A DNA stretch of 5,933 bases from Glaciecola sp038744645. GTDB taxonomy: Bacteria; Pseudomonadota; Gammaproteobacteria; Enterobacterales; Alteromonadaceae. A model generated the notes under the pieces. The model had not been told where the DNA came from. It made no database searches and saw only the letters and a list, made by a program, of their open reading frames with translations. Positions 1-5,933 of this stretch are shown piece after piece (within the stretch, counting starts at the first letter, position 1; each line of letters starts with the position of its first letter). The position numbers were made by a program, and so were the translations under genes. The stretch lies in NCBI GenBank assembly GCA_038744645.1, contig JBCDMA010000249.1, positions 1-5,933 of the forward strand. Direction: 5' to 3'.

Positions 1-971
1 AGCAACTCGTCACCGACATCATGTCCAAATGAATCATTGACCGGCTTAAAGCCATCGAGGTCAAAAAACATAATCGCAAGGTCAGTGTGCTCTTTTTGAG
101 CGTGTGCAAGTGCAACGCGAAGGATTTTCAAAAAAAACTGTCGATTTGGCAAATTAGTTAAAGTATCAAAGTTGGCCAGCTTCTCCATTTGCTCCCGCTG
201 CAGCAGGAGTGTCTCTGTTTGCTCTTTATTCTTTATGACCTCGGTATTAATGGTTTGCATCATGTCATTAAAGCCTTCGGTTAGCATTGCAATTTCACTT
301 TTACCTTTTACTTCAGTGGTAAGCGCATAATCCTTCGTACTCTTGATTTTTTGCATGAAGGCACTGAGTTCGGTTAATGGGCGCAACGCGTGATTCTGTA
401 GTCCAACAAACACAATAATTACAATGATCAGCATAAGCGCCATTAGCGGCAATACGGCAAGCACGAGTTCTTGTTTACTTTCGGTTAACGGAATTGTTAG
501 GTCATTTACTATCAACAAATAGCCGAGGGGGTATTCTGATTCGCCAATCACTTTAAATGCAATGCTATTGTCATCGTTTTCTTGCATGCCAATGGCGCTG
601 GTGTGATAGAGGGATACTTTATCTGCGAGTTGAAGATCTTCGTTTCGTTGTTCTTGCAACCGCATAACAACGTGACCCACATATGGCAGTATCAATGTCC
701 GGTTCTCGTCGAAGACGGCAGCGTATTCAACATTGTCATACTTATCGAGGCGCAGAAGCTGATTAGAGATGGCAAAGATGTCTTTGTCTGAGGCCATGTA
801 AGGAATGAGGTCGATTGCAAGGTTGTCTGATAAGGCGTCGAGATCATCGACTGCAGACCGACTATAAAGAGATTCGTATACGTTCGTGGCAATCCATAAT
901 AAAACAGTACTTACCAATACAATGGCAAATGCAGTAATGGTGACAATGGAGGCCCGAAGACTTTTAAACAA
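1..971 (-). CDS. Membrane-bound GGDEF (diguanylate cyclase-type) sensor protein, C-terminus cut off by the window
   Basis: Probable inner-membrane c-di-GMP synthase or, if an EAL domain follows outside the window, a GGDEF-EAL protein. The first 323 residues are visible. TM1 is at about 9-28. A periplasmic sensor region (about 30-165) of PAS/CHASE8-like character includes EYAAVFDENRTLI at 82-94. TM2 is at about 167-190. A HAMP linker follows (about 190-245; P197 and the SEIAMLTEGFNDM stretch at 224-236), then a short coiled coil (about 243-264). The GGDEF domain opens with DTLTNLPNRQFF (268-279) and FFDLDGFKPVND (301-312). It keeps the expected metal-binding Asp303 and the guanine-contacting Asn311 and Asp320 (GHDVGDELL, 315-323). 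The GGDEF signature itself should lie just past the edge, so catalytic competence cannot be judged. The start is inferred: an in-frame TAA at 993-995 excludes anything further upstream, no ATG lies between it and TM1, and TTG at 969-971 gives MFKSLRAS. No clear Shine-Dalgarno precedes it. The signal sensed is unknown. Confidence 0.9.
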   Translation of the reverse strand, partial: MFKSLRASIVTITAFAIVLVSTVLLWIATNVYESLYSRSAVDDLDALSDNLAIDLIPYMASDKDIFAISNQLLRLDKYDNVEYAAVFDENRTLILPYVGHVVMRLQEQRNEDLQLADKVSLYHTSAIGMQENDDNSIAFKVIGESEYPLGYLLIVNDLTIPLTESKQELVLAVLPLMALMLIIVIIVFVGLQNHALRPLTELSAFMQKIKSTKDYALTTEVKGKSEIAMLTEGFNDMMQTINTEVIKNKEQTETLLLQREQMEKLANFDTLTNLPNRQFFLKILRVALAHAQKEHTDLAIMFFDLDGFKPVNDSFGHDVGDEL

Positions 972-1023
972 AGTGTGATCGTTTTGTTGGTTTTATGAAG
1001 AGATTATCATAAAGGTCTATCAT

Positions 1024-1051
1024 ATTATATATACATCAGCATACCTTACAA
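1024..1051 (-). promoter_or_regulatory. Putative sigma70 promoter of the GGDEF gene
   Basis: Read on the minus strand, TTGTAA (1046-1051) matches the -35 consensus at 4 of 6 positions. It is separated by 16 bp from a perfect TATAAT -10 box (1024-1029). Transcription would start near 1017, giving a leader of about 46 nt before the TTG start at 971. The surrounding DNA is AT-rich, so chance matches are possible, but the spacing, orientation and distance all fit. Confidence 0.5.
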
Positions 1052-1128
1052 CGGCACTATATACACAAACATGGAATTTAGCGTCTAAGCATCATGGTTA
1101 AGCATTATTGAACTTGGTTAAACTGAGC

Positions 1129-1157
1129 AAACAGTATCCACACTGTTTTTACTGTTA
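1129..1157. repeat. Operator-like inverted repeat with an extra half-site
   Basis: AAACAGT (1129-1135) and ACTGTTT (1142-1148) form a perfect 7-bp inverted repeat with a 6-bp spacer, 20 bp in total. This is a common geometry for dimeric HTH regulators. A further ACTGTT (1151-1156) repeats the right half 9 bp downstream. The site lies about 110 bp before the ATG of the 146-aa gene and about 80 bp upstream of the -35 box of the GGDEF gene, so it could serve either. No binding protein can be assigned from the window. Confidence 0.4.
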
Positions 1158-1211
1158 ATTTGACGTTACGAACGAGTAAATTAATTTTTTAGAAGCTGTT
1201 GATATAAATAT

Positions 1212-1226
1212 TCGTTTGATAAACGA
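1212..1226. repeat. Short inverted repeat TCGTTT-gat-AAACGA
   Basis: Perfect 6-bp arms flank a 3-bp centre, about 35 bp upstream of the 146-aa gene. The position overlaps or directly follows any likely promoter for that gene, so it could be an operator or a small hairpin in the leader. A related shorter palindrome, CGTTacgAACG, lies 50 bp upstream (centre 1169 against 1219). Short dyads are expected by chance in AT-rich DNA, so this is tentative. Confidence 0.3.
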
Positions 1227-1260
1227 TAGAGATAATTTAGAAGTAATGTAGTTTTATCAG

Positions 1261-1701
1261 ATGAATCAGACCACTAGTCATCACGCGGTTTTTGACTTCT
1301 CAGCGTTGGGAAATTCTGCCTCCATGCTTGAGTGGTACCATCCAAATCCGTTTGACAAATTAATACAAGATATCACTTCACAGCTTGAGGGTTGTGAACC
1401 CCATTTATCTATCGAAACTTTTTCTGTGACTAAAGACCCTGTTTGGATCACCTCTCTCACGCCAGAGTCCAATGAAGGATCAGATGATTTTCAATCTAAA
1501 GTTGGTGTTGCATTCGAATTCCAAGCGCAACTGTTGACGAAACACGAGACACTGAAAAGTATCATCGGTACCTATACATGGGTCGCTCGCAATATCTTGG
1601 AGCCTGGCGACATTCGAGATAAGGCCTGGTTAGATATGTCAGGTGAGTTGGATGCCTTTGGTACCGATGGCTTGTTGTCAACAAGGCTGACTGACTTTTA
1701 G
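1261..1701 (+). CDS. Acidic 146-aa protein of unknown function
   Basis: I do not recognise this protein. It is soluble in appearance: no signal peptide, no membrane helix, no clear repeats. It is strongly acidic (22 Asp/Glu against 9 Lys/Arg), with four tryptophans (25, 62, 107, 123), a single cysteine (45) and five histidines, two of them adjacent at 7-8. The middle (VGVAFEFQAQLL, 81-92) looks like a beta strand. The varied, folded-protein composition supports a real gene, as does the way it ends exactly against the convergent operon. The start is bounded by an in-frame TAG at 1249-1251, so ATG 1261 is the earliest option. Its Shine-Dalgarno is poor, and the next in-frame ATG (1324) is no better supported. 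It is transcribed alone, divergently from the GGDEF gene. Its TAG overlaps the TAA of the TetR gene by 4 bp (1698-1701). No function is proposed. Confidence 0.7.
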   Translation: MNQTTSHHAVFDFSALGNSASMLEWYHPNPFDKLIQDITSQLEGCEPHLSIETFSVTKDPVWITSLTPESNEGSDDFQSKVGVAFEFQAQLLTKHETLKSIIGTYTWVARNILEPGDIRDKAWLDMSGELDAFGTDGLLSTRLTDF

Positions 1702-2402
1702 ACGTGAGTCTTTGCGGTGCTTGGTACAGCGCAAAGGCGAATGTTATCAATAACCACTTTTTCTATCTCTTCCATTTGCGCATTGTCGATCTTCTCAACA
1801 CCCAGATGTCGCAGAAAACTCTCCCTGCTCACAAGAAATACAAGCACTTGACCAACTAACGTATGCAGTTTGACTTTCACTTGAATGTGGTCGGGCGGCA
1901 AGTCAAGTAATATAGCGACGCAGCGCGAGGTTAGCAGTTGCATTGGTCTCATAAACTGCTCGTACAGCGTGTCAAATGCTTCAGTGGGTTTTGCCTGCTC
2001 ACGCATAATGATTTGTGCCCAAGCTTTAGGATCATCTCGCTCAATGAACATGCGTAACATACTAACTTGCACAAATTCTAACAGGCTTAGCGCCTCTTCT
2101 TTGGTTAAGGACCCCATGTCCTTCGAGTCATCGAGCTTTGTCTTCATCTCAACGATATGCTGGCTGCATTGTTCACCGATATATTTGACCACTTCCAAGT
2201 ACAAGTTTTCTTTGCTGGAAAAATAGTAGGCGATGGCGGCGATATTGGCATTGGCCTCATCAGCGATCATCCTGACCGATGTGCCATTGAGTCCCAACTC
2301 GCCAAACAGTTTGAGTCCCGCCATTAGTATCGCGTATTTTTTGCCTTCGCCGCGTTTTTCGATCTTCTCGCGGTCAATGACTTCAAGTTTTTTCAGTGAC
2401 AC
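1698..2402 (-). CDS. TetR/AcrR-family transcriptional regulator with CecR (YbiH)-like C-terminal domain
   Basis: DNA-binding regulator of 234 aa, most likely controlling the efflux operon whose last gene it is. The N-terminal TetR domain runs from about 20 to 70: a first helix ending in GLKLFGELGLNGTS (29-42), then the helix-turn-helix RMIADEANANIAAIAYYFSSKENLY (44-68, given in two overlapping parts: RMIADEANANIAA and IAAIAYYFSSKENLY). The NIAAI-YYF pattern is close to E. coli CecR/YbiH. The C-terminal ligand and dimer domain shows family-like stretches: MREQAKPTEAFDTLYEQ (133-149), then LHTLVGQVLVFLVSRES (169-185). CecR itself controls an ABC exporter operon that includes an HlyD-type adaptor, so an export role is in keeping with the family. 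The start is GTG (2400-2402), preceded by GAGG with a 6-nt spacer (2409-2412). The first 20 bp overlap the pump gene, which points to coupled translation and probable autoregulation. The inducer is unknown. Confidence 0.92.
   Translation of the reverse strand: MSLKKLEVIDREKIEKRGEGKKYAILMAGLKLFGELGLNGTSVRMIADEANANIAAIAYYFSSKENLYLEVVKYIGEQCSQHIVEMKTKLDDSKDMGSLTKEEALSLLEFVQVSMLRMFIERDDPKAWAQIIMREQAKPTEAFDTLYEQFMRPMQLLTSRCVAILLDLPPDHIQVKVKLHTLVGQVLVFLVSRESFLRHLGVEKIDNAQMEEIEKVVIDNIRLCAVPSTAKTHV
1710..1736. repeat. Hairpin-forming inverted repeat at the convergent gene ends
   Basis: CTTTGCG (1710-1716) and CGCAAAG (1730-1736) are perfect 7-bp arms. Two more pairs (TG/CA) are possible after one mismatch. 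The repeat starts 9 bp past the stop of the 146-aa gene and lies inside the last codons of the TetR gene. The position suits a transcription-stopping or 3'-end-protecting hairpin for the plus-strand transcript, but neither strand has a T-tract after the stem, so it is not a standard intrinsic terminator. Confidence 0.3.
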
Positions 2403-5400
2403 TGCTTACCTCATTATTTTTATAAACATTATTGACTTCAGAAGAATCATTATCAGTGAATAGTTTTTGCTGAAAAGAACGAAACATCAAGTGGCAGTCA
2501 TCTGCTACTTTTACCAAACACGGAAGCAATACTAGTACAATCACGGTGACAAACAAAATACCGGTGGCAAGAGAAATGACCATCGGGATCAGAAAACGCG
2601 CCTGCATGCTGGTCTCCAGCAACATCGGCAATAAGCCAAGACTGGTCGTTAAGGTAGTCAGCAGGATAGGGCGAAATCTTCTTTTCACTGCAGCCAAACA
2701 CGACTGCAAAACAGTATTGCCGTCGTTTTTATGGCTATTTAAATAATCCATTAAAACAACACTGTCGTTGACGACTACACCGGTAAGCGCGACGATGCCA
2801 AAAAGAGATATAAAGGTTAAATCGGCGCCAAGTATAAAATGTCCCCAAATGGCACCGACGACGCCAAAAGGAATTGCTAGCATTATGATTACAGGTTGAA
2901 TGTAGCTTCTCAGTTGTCCGCCGAGCAACACGTAGATGATAATAACAGCAATCAGCATGTTTTGACCCAGCGAGGCTAAGTCTTCAGCCTGTTCGCGCGA
3001 TTCACCTTCATAGCTGTAACGCAAATTCGCATAACGTTGTTGCAGATTGGGTAAGACATCGTTGTTGAGCTTAGCAATGACCTCATTGGGCGTCGCAATT
3101 GCGTAGTCTACATCGCTGGTTACACTTACGATCCTTCTACCGTCAACGCTTTGAATTTGCGAGTATCCAGATTGTTCACTTATGCTCGCCACACTTACTA
3201 ATGGTGTTTCGATGCCGTCGGGTAGACGGATACGCATGTTGCGAAGCGATGTTAAGCTCTCTCTTTCGTCTTTAGGGTAACGAACGTAAACGATCACTTC
3301 AGACCGGCCACGCTGAAAACGCTGTGCCTCTGAACCAAAAAACGCACTGCGTAGTTGTCGACCGAGCTCTGCAGGTGTGAGACCAACAGCAAGTCCTTCC
3401 GGCGTGAGTGAAAACACATATTCTGTGCTGCCTTTTTCGAAGCTGTCTTTTACTTCAATCGTACCTTGAATGCCTTTTAAGCGCGCTTTGAGCTCCTCTG
3501 CCGCCTCATTTAGTATCGCTTCTTCAGGATGTGAAAGTTCAAGTTCAATGTCAGGCTCTTCTCCTAGTGGCGAACTTAAAAATTCGAGTTCTTCTATATT
3601 GGGGAAATGTCGAATCTGTTGCGCAATTTTTGACTCCAACTCTTGCGACGACATGGTTCTAAAATCGGACGGTATTAGTTGAATTTTGACTTGGCCAATA
3701 TTGCTATTAGTACTAGTGCCCGCGGCGCCTGCTGGAGAGGCTTCAGTGGATGAAGCGCCAATGGACAACAACACGCTTTGAAAAGGATCGCTGTCGGTTT
3801 CAGTGATTTCCTCTCGTATATCACCGATAGCATCGTCAATGGCCAACATGGTCTTTTCAGTTATAGAAAAAGATGTCCCTTCAGGCATTGAGACGTTGAT
3901 AATGATTTCATCTCCTTCAATGGCAGGGAAGAAAATAAATCGTACGGTACCTGATGAGACCATGGCAATGGTTATAACCAGTAGCGCAAAGAAACCGCCC
4001 AGCGTTGCATATCGCCAACTGACTAATGTTGCTGTAATGGGTAACACATACTTATCAACGCCACGTTTTAAGATGCCATCCACCTTGTTTCGAATGCGGG
4101 AAAGCGCACCTGCGCTCCATATTGTTGGGCGCGCAAGATGAGATGGCAAAATAAAATACGCTTCAAGCAGTGAGACGAATAAGATAGGGATAACTACGAC
4201 AGGGATCAGGCTAATGATTTGGCCAAGGGTACCCGTACTAAACGCTAAGGGTGCGAAGGCGGCCATGGTTGTAGTAACGCCTACCGTCACAGGCGCAACC
4301 ACCTTTTTGACCCCTCGAAGCGTGGCCCATTTGTCATTTGGTGTTCTTTCGTGTTCGGCAAAAATACTTTCACCAGTGACAATGGCGTCATCGACAACAA
4401 TACCCAAGACAACTATCAATGCAAATAATGTAATCATGTTAATGGAGTAGCCCATTGCATTGATAAACATTAAGCCGCCGAGGAAGGAAATAGGTACTGC
4501 TGCACTGACCCAAAATGCCAGCTTTAAGTCAAGAAAGAGCAACAACACAAGAAAGACGAGCATGAAGCCGAGCACAGCATTTCGCAGCATTAAGCTGATG
4601 CGATCTTTTAATACGACTGTCTCATCGCTTTGTAATGCCAGTGACAGCCCATCGGGAAGTGTGACGGTATCAAGGTAGTCTTTTACAACACCTGCAACTT
4701 CAAGCGTATCTTCGCTGTCACTTCGCTTTACTTCAATAAAGGCGGCTGGCACACCATTGAACTTGCTAATGAGGTTGGCTTCTTCTAACCCATCGACGAC
4801 GGTGCCAATGTCTTTTATGCGCAAAACAGCGCCGTCATCCAAGGTCGCAACGGGAATGTTTTCAAAGTCGCGGCCAACGTATCCGCGCTCTTGCACTCTC
4901 AATGATATTTCACCCTGAGATGATTCGATGGTGCCGGCGGGGGTATCTACTGAAAAATCCCTAATGACTTGCGTCACGTCATTGAGGTTTAGACCGTATT
5001 GGCGCAAGGCGTTTTCCGACACATCAATCGAAATTTGATAGTCTCGTACGCCCGTTATACTGGTTAGTGCAACGCCAGATAAGCCGCGCAATTCATCTTC
5101 TATTGTCTGTGCCCAGAATCTCAGTGTTGCTTCTGGCGCGTCACCATAAAGCGCAAGTGTCAATACATTGGGTGTGACTTTTGCTTTTGTTATAACAGGC
5201 CGTTCAGCGTCTTGCGGCGGAAATTCGCTAAGGCTGTTTACCGCGGTTTCTACCTCGTTATAGACATTGTCAGTATCAGCAAAATCTTCAAGCTCAACAT
5301 TAATAATGCCGCTGCCTTCAGTCGCAGTTGAGGCTATCCGCTTGACGCCATCAATGCCTAACAGTGCTTCTTCTACTCGACTGGTTATCGCGTCCGCAAT

Positions 5401-5601
5401 TTCATAAGGTGTTGCGCCAGGGTAGGGTACAGACACTGTAATCATCTTCGGATCTAGGCTGGGAAACGTCTCCGTTCGCATGCTCGTTGCGCTGATAATG
5501 CCGCCAATGACGAAGAGAAACATCATAATGTTGGCTGCTACCGGGTTGTTTATAAACCAAGAAATCAATCCGCGATCTACTTCATTACTATTGGACATCA
5601 T
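2383..5601 (-). CDS. RND-family efflux pump, inner-membrane permease (AcrB superfamily)
   Basis: Proton-driven inner-membrane exporter of 1072 aa (AcrB is 1049), working with the adaptor encoded just upstream and an outer-membrane channel not seen here. The full two-fold RND layout is present. TM1 is at about 18-38, after FINNPVAANIMM. The first porter and docking segment is at about 40-335. TM2-TM6 are at about 336-487 and TM7 at about 528-550. The second porter and docking segment is at about 555-870, including a Gly/Ala/Ser-rich loop at 614-636. TM8-TM12 are at about 878-1030, followed by a hydrophilic tail of about 40 residues rich in Asn, Ser and Val. The TM4 proton-relay pair is kept as Asp404-Asp405 (GIVVDDAIVTGES), and Thr982 matches the AcrB Thr978 region. 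The AcrB Lys940 position reads Asn945 (GVVVNDSVVLMDY). The substrate cannot be told from sequence. Two adjacent ATGs are possible: 5599-5601 makes an ATGA overlap with the adaptor stop, while 5596-5598 sits at a better 7-nt distance from AGAGG. Confidence 0.96.
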   Translation of the reverse strand: MMSNSNEVDRGLISWFINNPVAANIMMFLFVIGGIISATSMRTETFPSLDPKMITVSVPYPGATPYEIADAITSRVEEALLGIDGVKRIASTATEGSGIINVELEDFADTDNVYNEVETAVNSLSEFPPQDAERPVITKAKVTPNVLTLALYGDAPEATLRFWAQTIEDELRGLSGVALTSITGVRDYQISIDVSENALRQYGLNLNDVTQVIRDFSVDTPAGTIESSQGEISLRVQERGYVGRDFENIPVATLDDGAVLRIKDIGTVVDGLEEANLISKFNGVPAAFIEVKRSDSEDTLEVAGVVKDYLDTVTLPDGLSLALQSDETVVLKDRISLMLRNAVLGFMLVFLVLLLFLDLKLAFWVSAAVPISFLGGLMFINAMGYSINMITLFALIVVLGIVVDDAIVTGESIFAEHERTPNDKWATLRGVKKVVAPVTVGVTTTMAAFAPLAFSTGTLGQIISLIPVVVIPILFVSLLEAYFILPSHLARPTIWSAGALSRIRNKVDGILKRGVDKYVLPITATLVSWRYATLGGFFALLVITIAMVSSGTVRFIFFPAIEGDEIIINVSMPEGTSFSITEKTMLAIDDAIGDIREEITETDSDPFQSVLLSIGASSTEASPAGAAGTSTNSNIGQVKIQLIPSDFRTMSSQELESKIAQQIRHFPNIEELEFLSSPLGEEPDIELELSHPEEAILNEAAEELKARLKGIQGTIEVKDSFEKGSTEYVFSLTPEGLAVGLTPAELGRQLRSAFFGSEAQRFQRGRSEVIVYVRYPKDERESLTSLRNMRIRLPDGIETPLVSVASISEQSGYSQIQSVDGRRIVSVTSDVDYAIATPNEVIAKLNNDVLPNLQQRYANLRYSYEGESREQAEDLASLGQNMLIAVIIIYVLLGGQLRSYIQPVIIMLAIPFGVVGAIWGHFILGADLTFISLFGIVALTGVVVNDSVVLMDYLNSHKNDGNTVLQSCLAAVKRRFRPILLTTLTTSLGLLPMLLETSMQARFLIPMVISLATGILFVTVIVLVLLPCLVKVADDCHLMFRSFQQKLFTDNDSSEVNNVYKNNEVSSVTEKT
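2409..2412 (-). promoter_or_regulatory. Ribosome binding site of the TetR gene, inside the pump gene
   Basis: GAGG on the minus strand lies 6 nt before the GTG start at 2402 and decides that start. It lies within the last codons of the RND gene, so ribosomes finishing the pump pass over it. This fits coupled translation of pump and regulator. Confidence 0.7.
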
Positions 5602-5933
5602 TGCACCTCTGACCCAATTTCATTGGTTGTCGTTGTCGGGCGAGCAGTGTTTGTATTAACACTTGAAAGGGCTGTGTTTTGAGGTGATACGGTGTCCACT
5701 CGGGTGTTTTGAATAGCGCCATCGAGGCGACCCACAATCGCTTCTATGTCATTGCTGATCCCGGTAACGGCAATATAGTCATCGCTTGTGTAAAGGCGTT
5801 TAAAAGGCACCAGCTGCAACGTTGATTGGTTGTCCACAGTCCATACTGCACTGCCGTCTACAACCGATTGAGAAGGGAGCAAAACGACGTTTTTTAATGT
5901 CTTTCCTTTAATCGTTATCTCTGCAAACATGCC
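5598..5933 (-). CDS. Periplasmic adaptor (membrane fusion) subunit of the RND pump, C-terminal fragment
   Basis: The last 111 residues of an HlyD/AcrA-type adaptor; the rest lies beyond the right window edge. The visible part begins GMFAEITIKGKTL, the typical end of the adaptor beta-barrel. It continues with VVLLPSQSVVDGSAVWTVDN, the strand pattern of the membrane-proximal domain where adaptors usually have a 'vPxsAv' segment followed by 'g-vwvvd'. Then comes IAVTGISNDIEAIVGRLDGA, which corresponds to the common 'v-v-GL--Gd-VV--g' ending. About 30 residues rich in Thr, Asn and Ser follow, to the stop at 5598-5600. The Met near the edge (5930) is internal, not the start. The stop overlaps the first ATG of the pump gene (ATGA). 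In the complex this protein would bridge the pump and a TolC-like channel in the periplasm. Its lipid anchor or signal peptide cannot be seen. Confidence 0.88.
   Translation of the reverse strand, partial: GMFAEITIKGKTLKNVVLLPSQSVVDGSAVWTVDNQSTLQLVPFKRLYTSDDYIAVTGISNDIEAIVGRLDGAIQNTRVDTVSPQNTALSSVNTNTARPTTTTNEIGSEVQ
5606..5610 (-). promoter_or_regulatory. Ribosome binding site of the RND pump gene
   Basis: AGAGG on the minus strand lies 4 nt before the first ATG (5601) and 7 nt before the second (5598). The 7-nt distance is nearer the usual optimum, which favours a 1071-aa product starting MSNSNEVD. The site is within the last adaptor codons. Confidence 0.6.

Larger units (their letters stand above)
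972..1260. other. Divergent intergenic region, AT-rich, with several small dyads
   Basis: This non-coding stretch of 289 bp separates the minus-strand GGDEF gene from the plus-strand 146-aa gene. Besides the minus-strand promoter and the inverted repeats listed separately, it holds a 7-bp direct repeat TAAGCAT (1086-1092 and 1099-1105), GGTTAA twice 20 bp apart (1096-1101 and 1116-1121), and a short palindrome CGTT-acg-AACG (1164-1174). Plus-strand promoter candidates are weak: TATAAA (1203-1208) with TTAATT 16 bp upstream (1181-1186), or TTGACG (1160-1165) with TTAATT only 15 bp downstream. I see no tRNA, small RNA or terminator that I can support. Confidence 0.6.

Noticed and set aside
582..892. 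Short open frames on both strands in this stretch
   Set aside because: They lie within the well-supported sensor region of the GGDEF protein, which reads through in another minus-strand frame.
1086..1121. TAAGCAT and GGTTAA direct repeats as a CRISPR or iteron array
   Set aside because: Only two copies each of 6-7 bp with unequal spacing, too little for a CRISPR or an origin.
1129..1148. LexA (SOS) box in the intergenic region
   Set aside because: The dyad contains ACAG...CTGT, with half-sites in the opposite order to the CTG-N10-CAG LexA consensus.
1281..1750. Minus-strand frames opposite the 146-aa gene
   Set aside because: Low-quality composition and no ribosome binding site; the plus-strand frame has a more protein-like sequence.
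1885..2746. Plus-strand frames opposite the TetR gene and the pump's 3' end, and an overlapping minus-strand frame at 2498-2701
   Set aside because: Shadows of the TetR and RND genes, which have clear family motifs throughout.
3715..3785. Low-complexity insertion in the pump (Gly/Ala/Ser-rich, residues 614-636)
   Set aside because: It lies in the second periplasmic half, where RND pumps vary in loop length, and it keeps the frame; not evidence of a foreign insert.
3470..4678. Plus-strand frames opposite the RND gene, Ser/Met-rich
   Set aside because: The antisense of hydrophobic and acidic codons produces such frames; no start signals or protein-like features.
2383..5601. Heavy-metal (CusA/CzcA-type) RND pump
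   Set aside because: The TM4 stretch with Asp-Asp and the general length and N-terminal sequence are closer to the drug/hydrophobe-type branch; I see no metal-binding signature. Substrate remains unassigned.

Overview
The window most likely comes from a marine-type gammaproteobacterium, perhaps Alteromonadales. That is an inference from the moderate GC content, the style of the proteins and the layout; no marker gene fixes the taxon. Four of the five coding regions are on the minus strand and one is on the plus strand. Both window ends cut through genes.

Left part (1-971, minus): the N-terminal 323 residues of a membrane-bound c-di-GMP signalling protein. It has a TM helix, a periplasmic sensor region, a second TM helix, a HAMP linker, a coiled coil and the start of a GGDEF domain. 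The GGDEF signature and anything after it lie outside the window. A good sigma70-like promoter for this gene is at 1024-1051. The only plausible start is TTG.

Middle (972-1260): an AT-rich intergenic region with divergent transcription and several small dyads. The clearest is a perfect 7-6-7 inverted repeat at 1129-1148 with a third half-site next to it. A plus-strand gene for an acidic 146-residue protein of unknown function follows (1261-1701). It meets the operon on its right tail to tail, with the two stop codons overlapping.

Right part (1698-5933, minus): a compact efflux operon transcribed right to left. The order is periplasmic adaptor (HlyD/AcrA type, C-terminal end only), RND inner-membrane pump (AcrB superfamily, complete, about 1072 aa), then a TetR-family regulator with a CecR/YbiH-like C-terminal domain (complete, 234 aa). 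Adjacent genes overlap (ATGA at 5598-5601; 20 bp at 2383-2402), so translation is probably coupled. The adaptor and pump should form a tripartite exporter with a TolC-like outer-membrane channel that is not in the window. The regulator presumably controls the operon from a promoter upstream of the adaptor, also outside the window.

This is mostly a conventional efflux-plus-signalling neighbourhood, and I see no convincing novel system. The points most worth a second look are the unknown 146-aa protein, the dyad cluster in front of it, the replacement of the AcrB Lys940 position by Asn in the pump, and the TTG start preceded by an in-frame five-codon mini-ORF.
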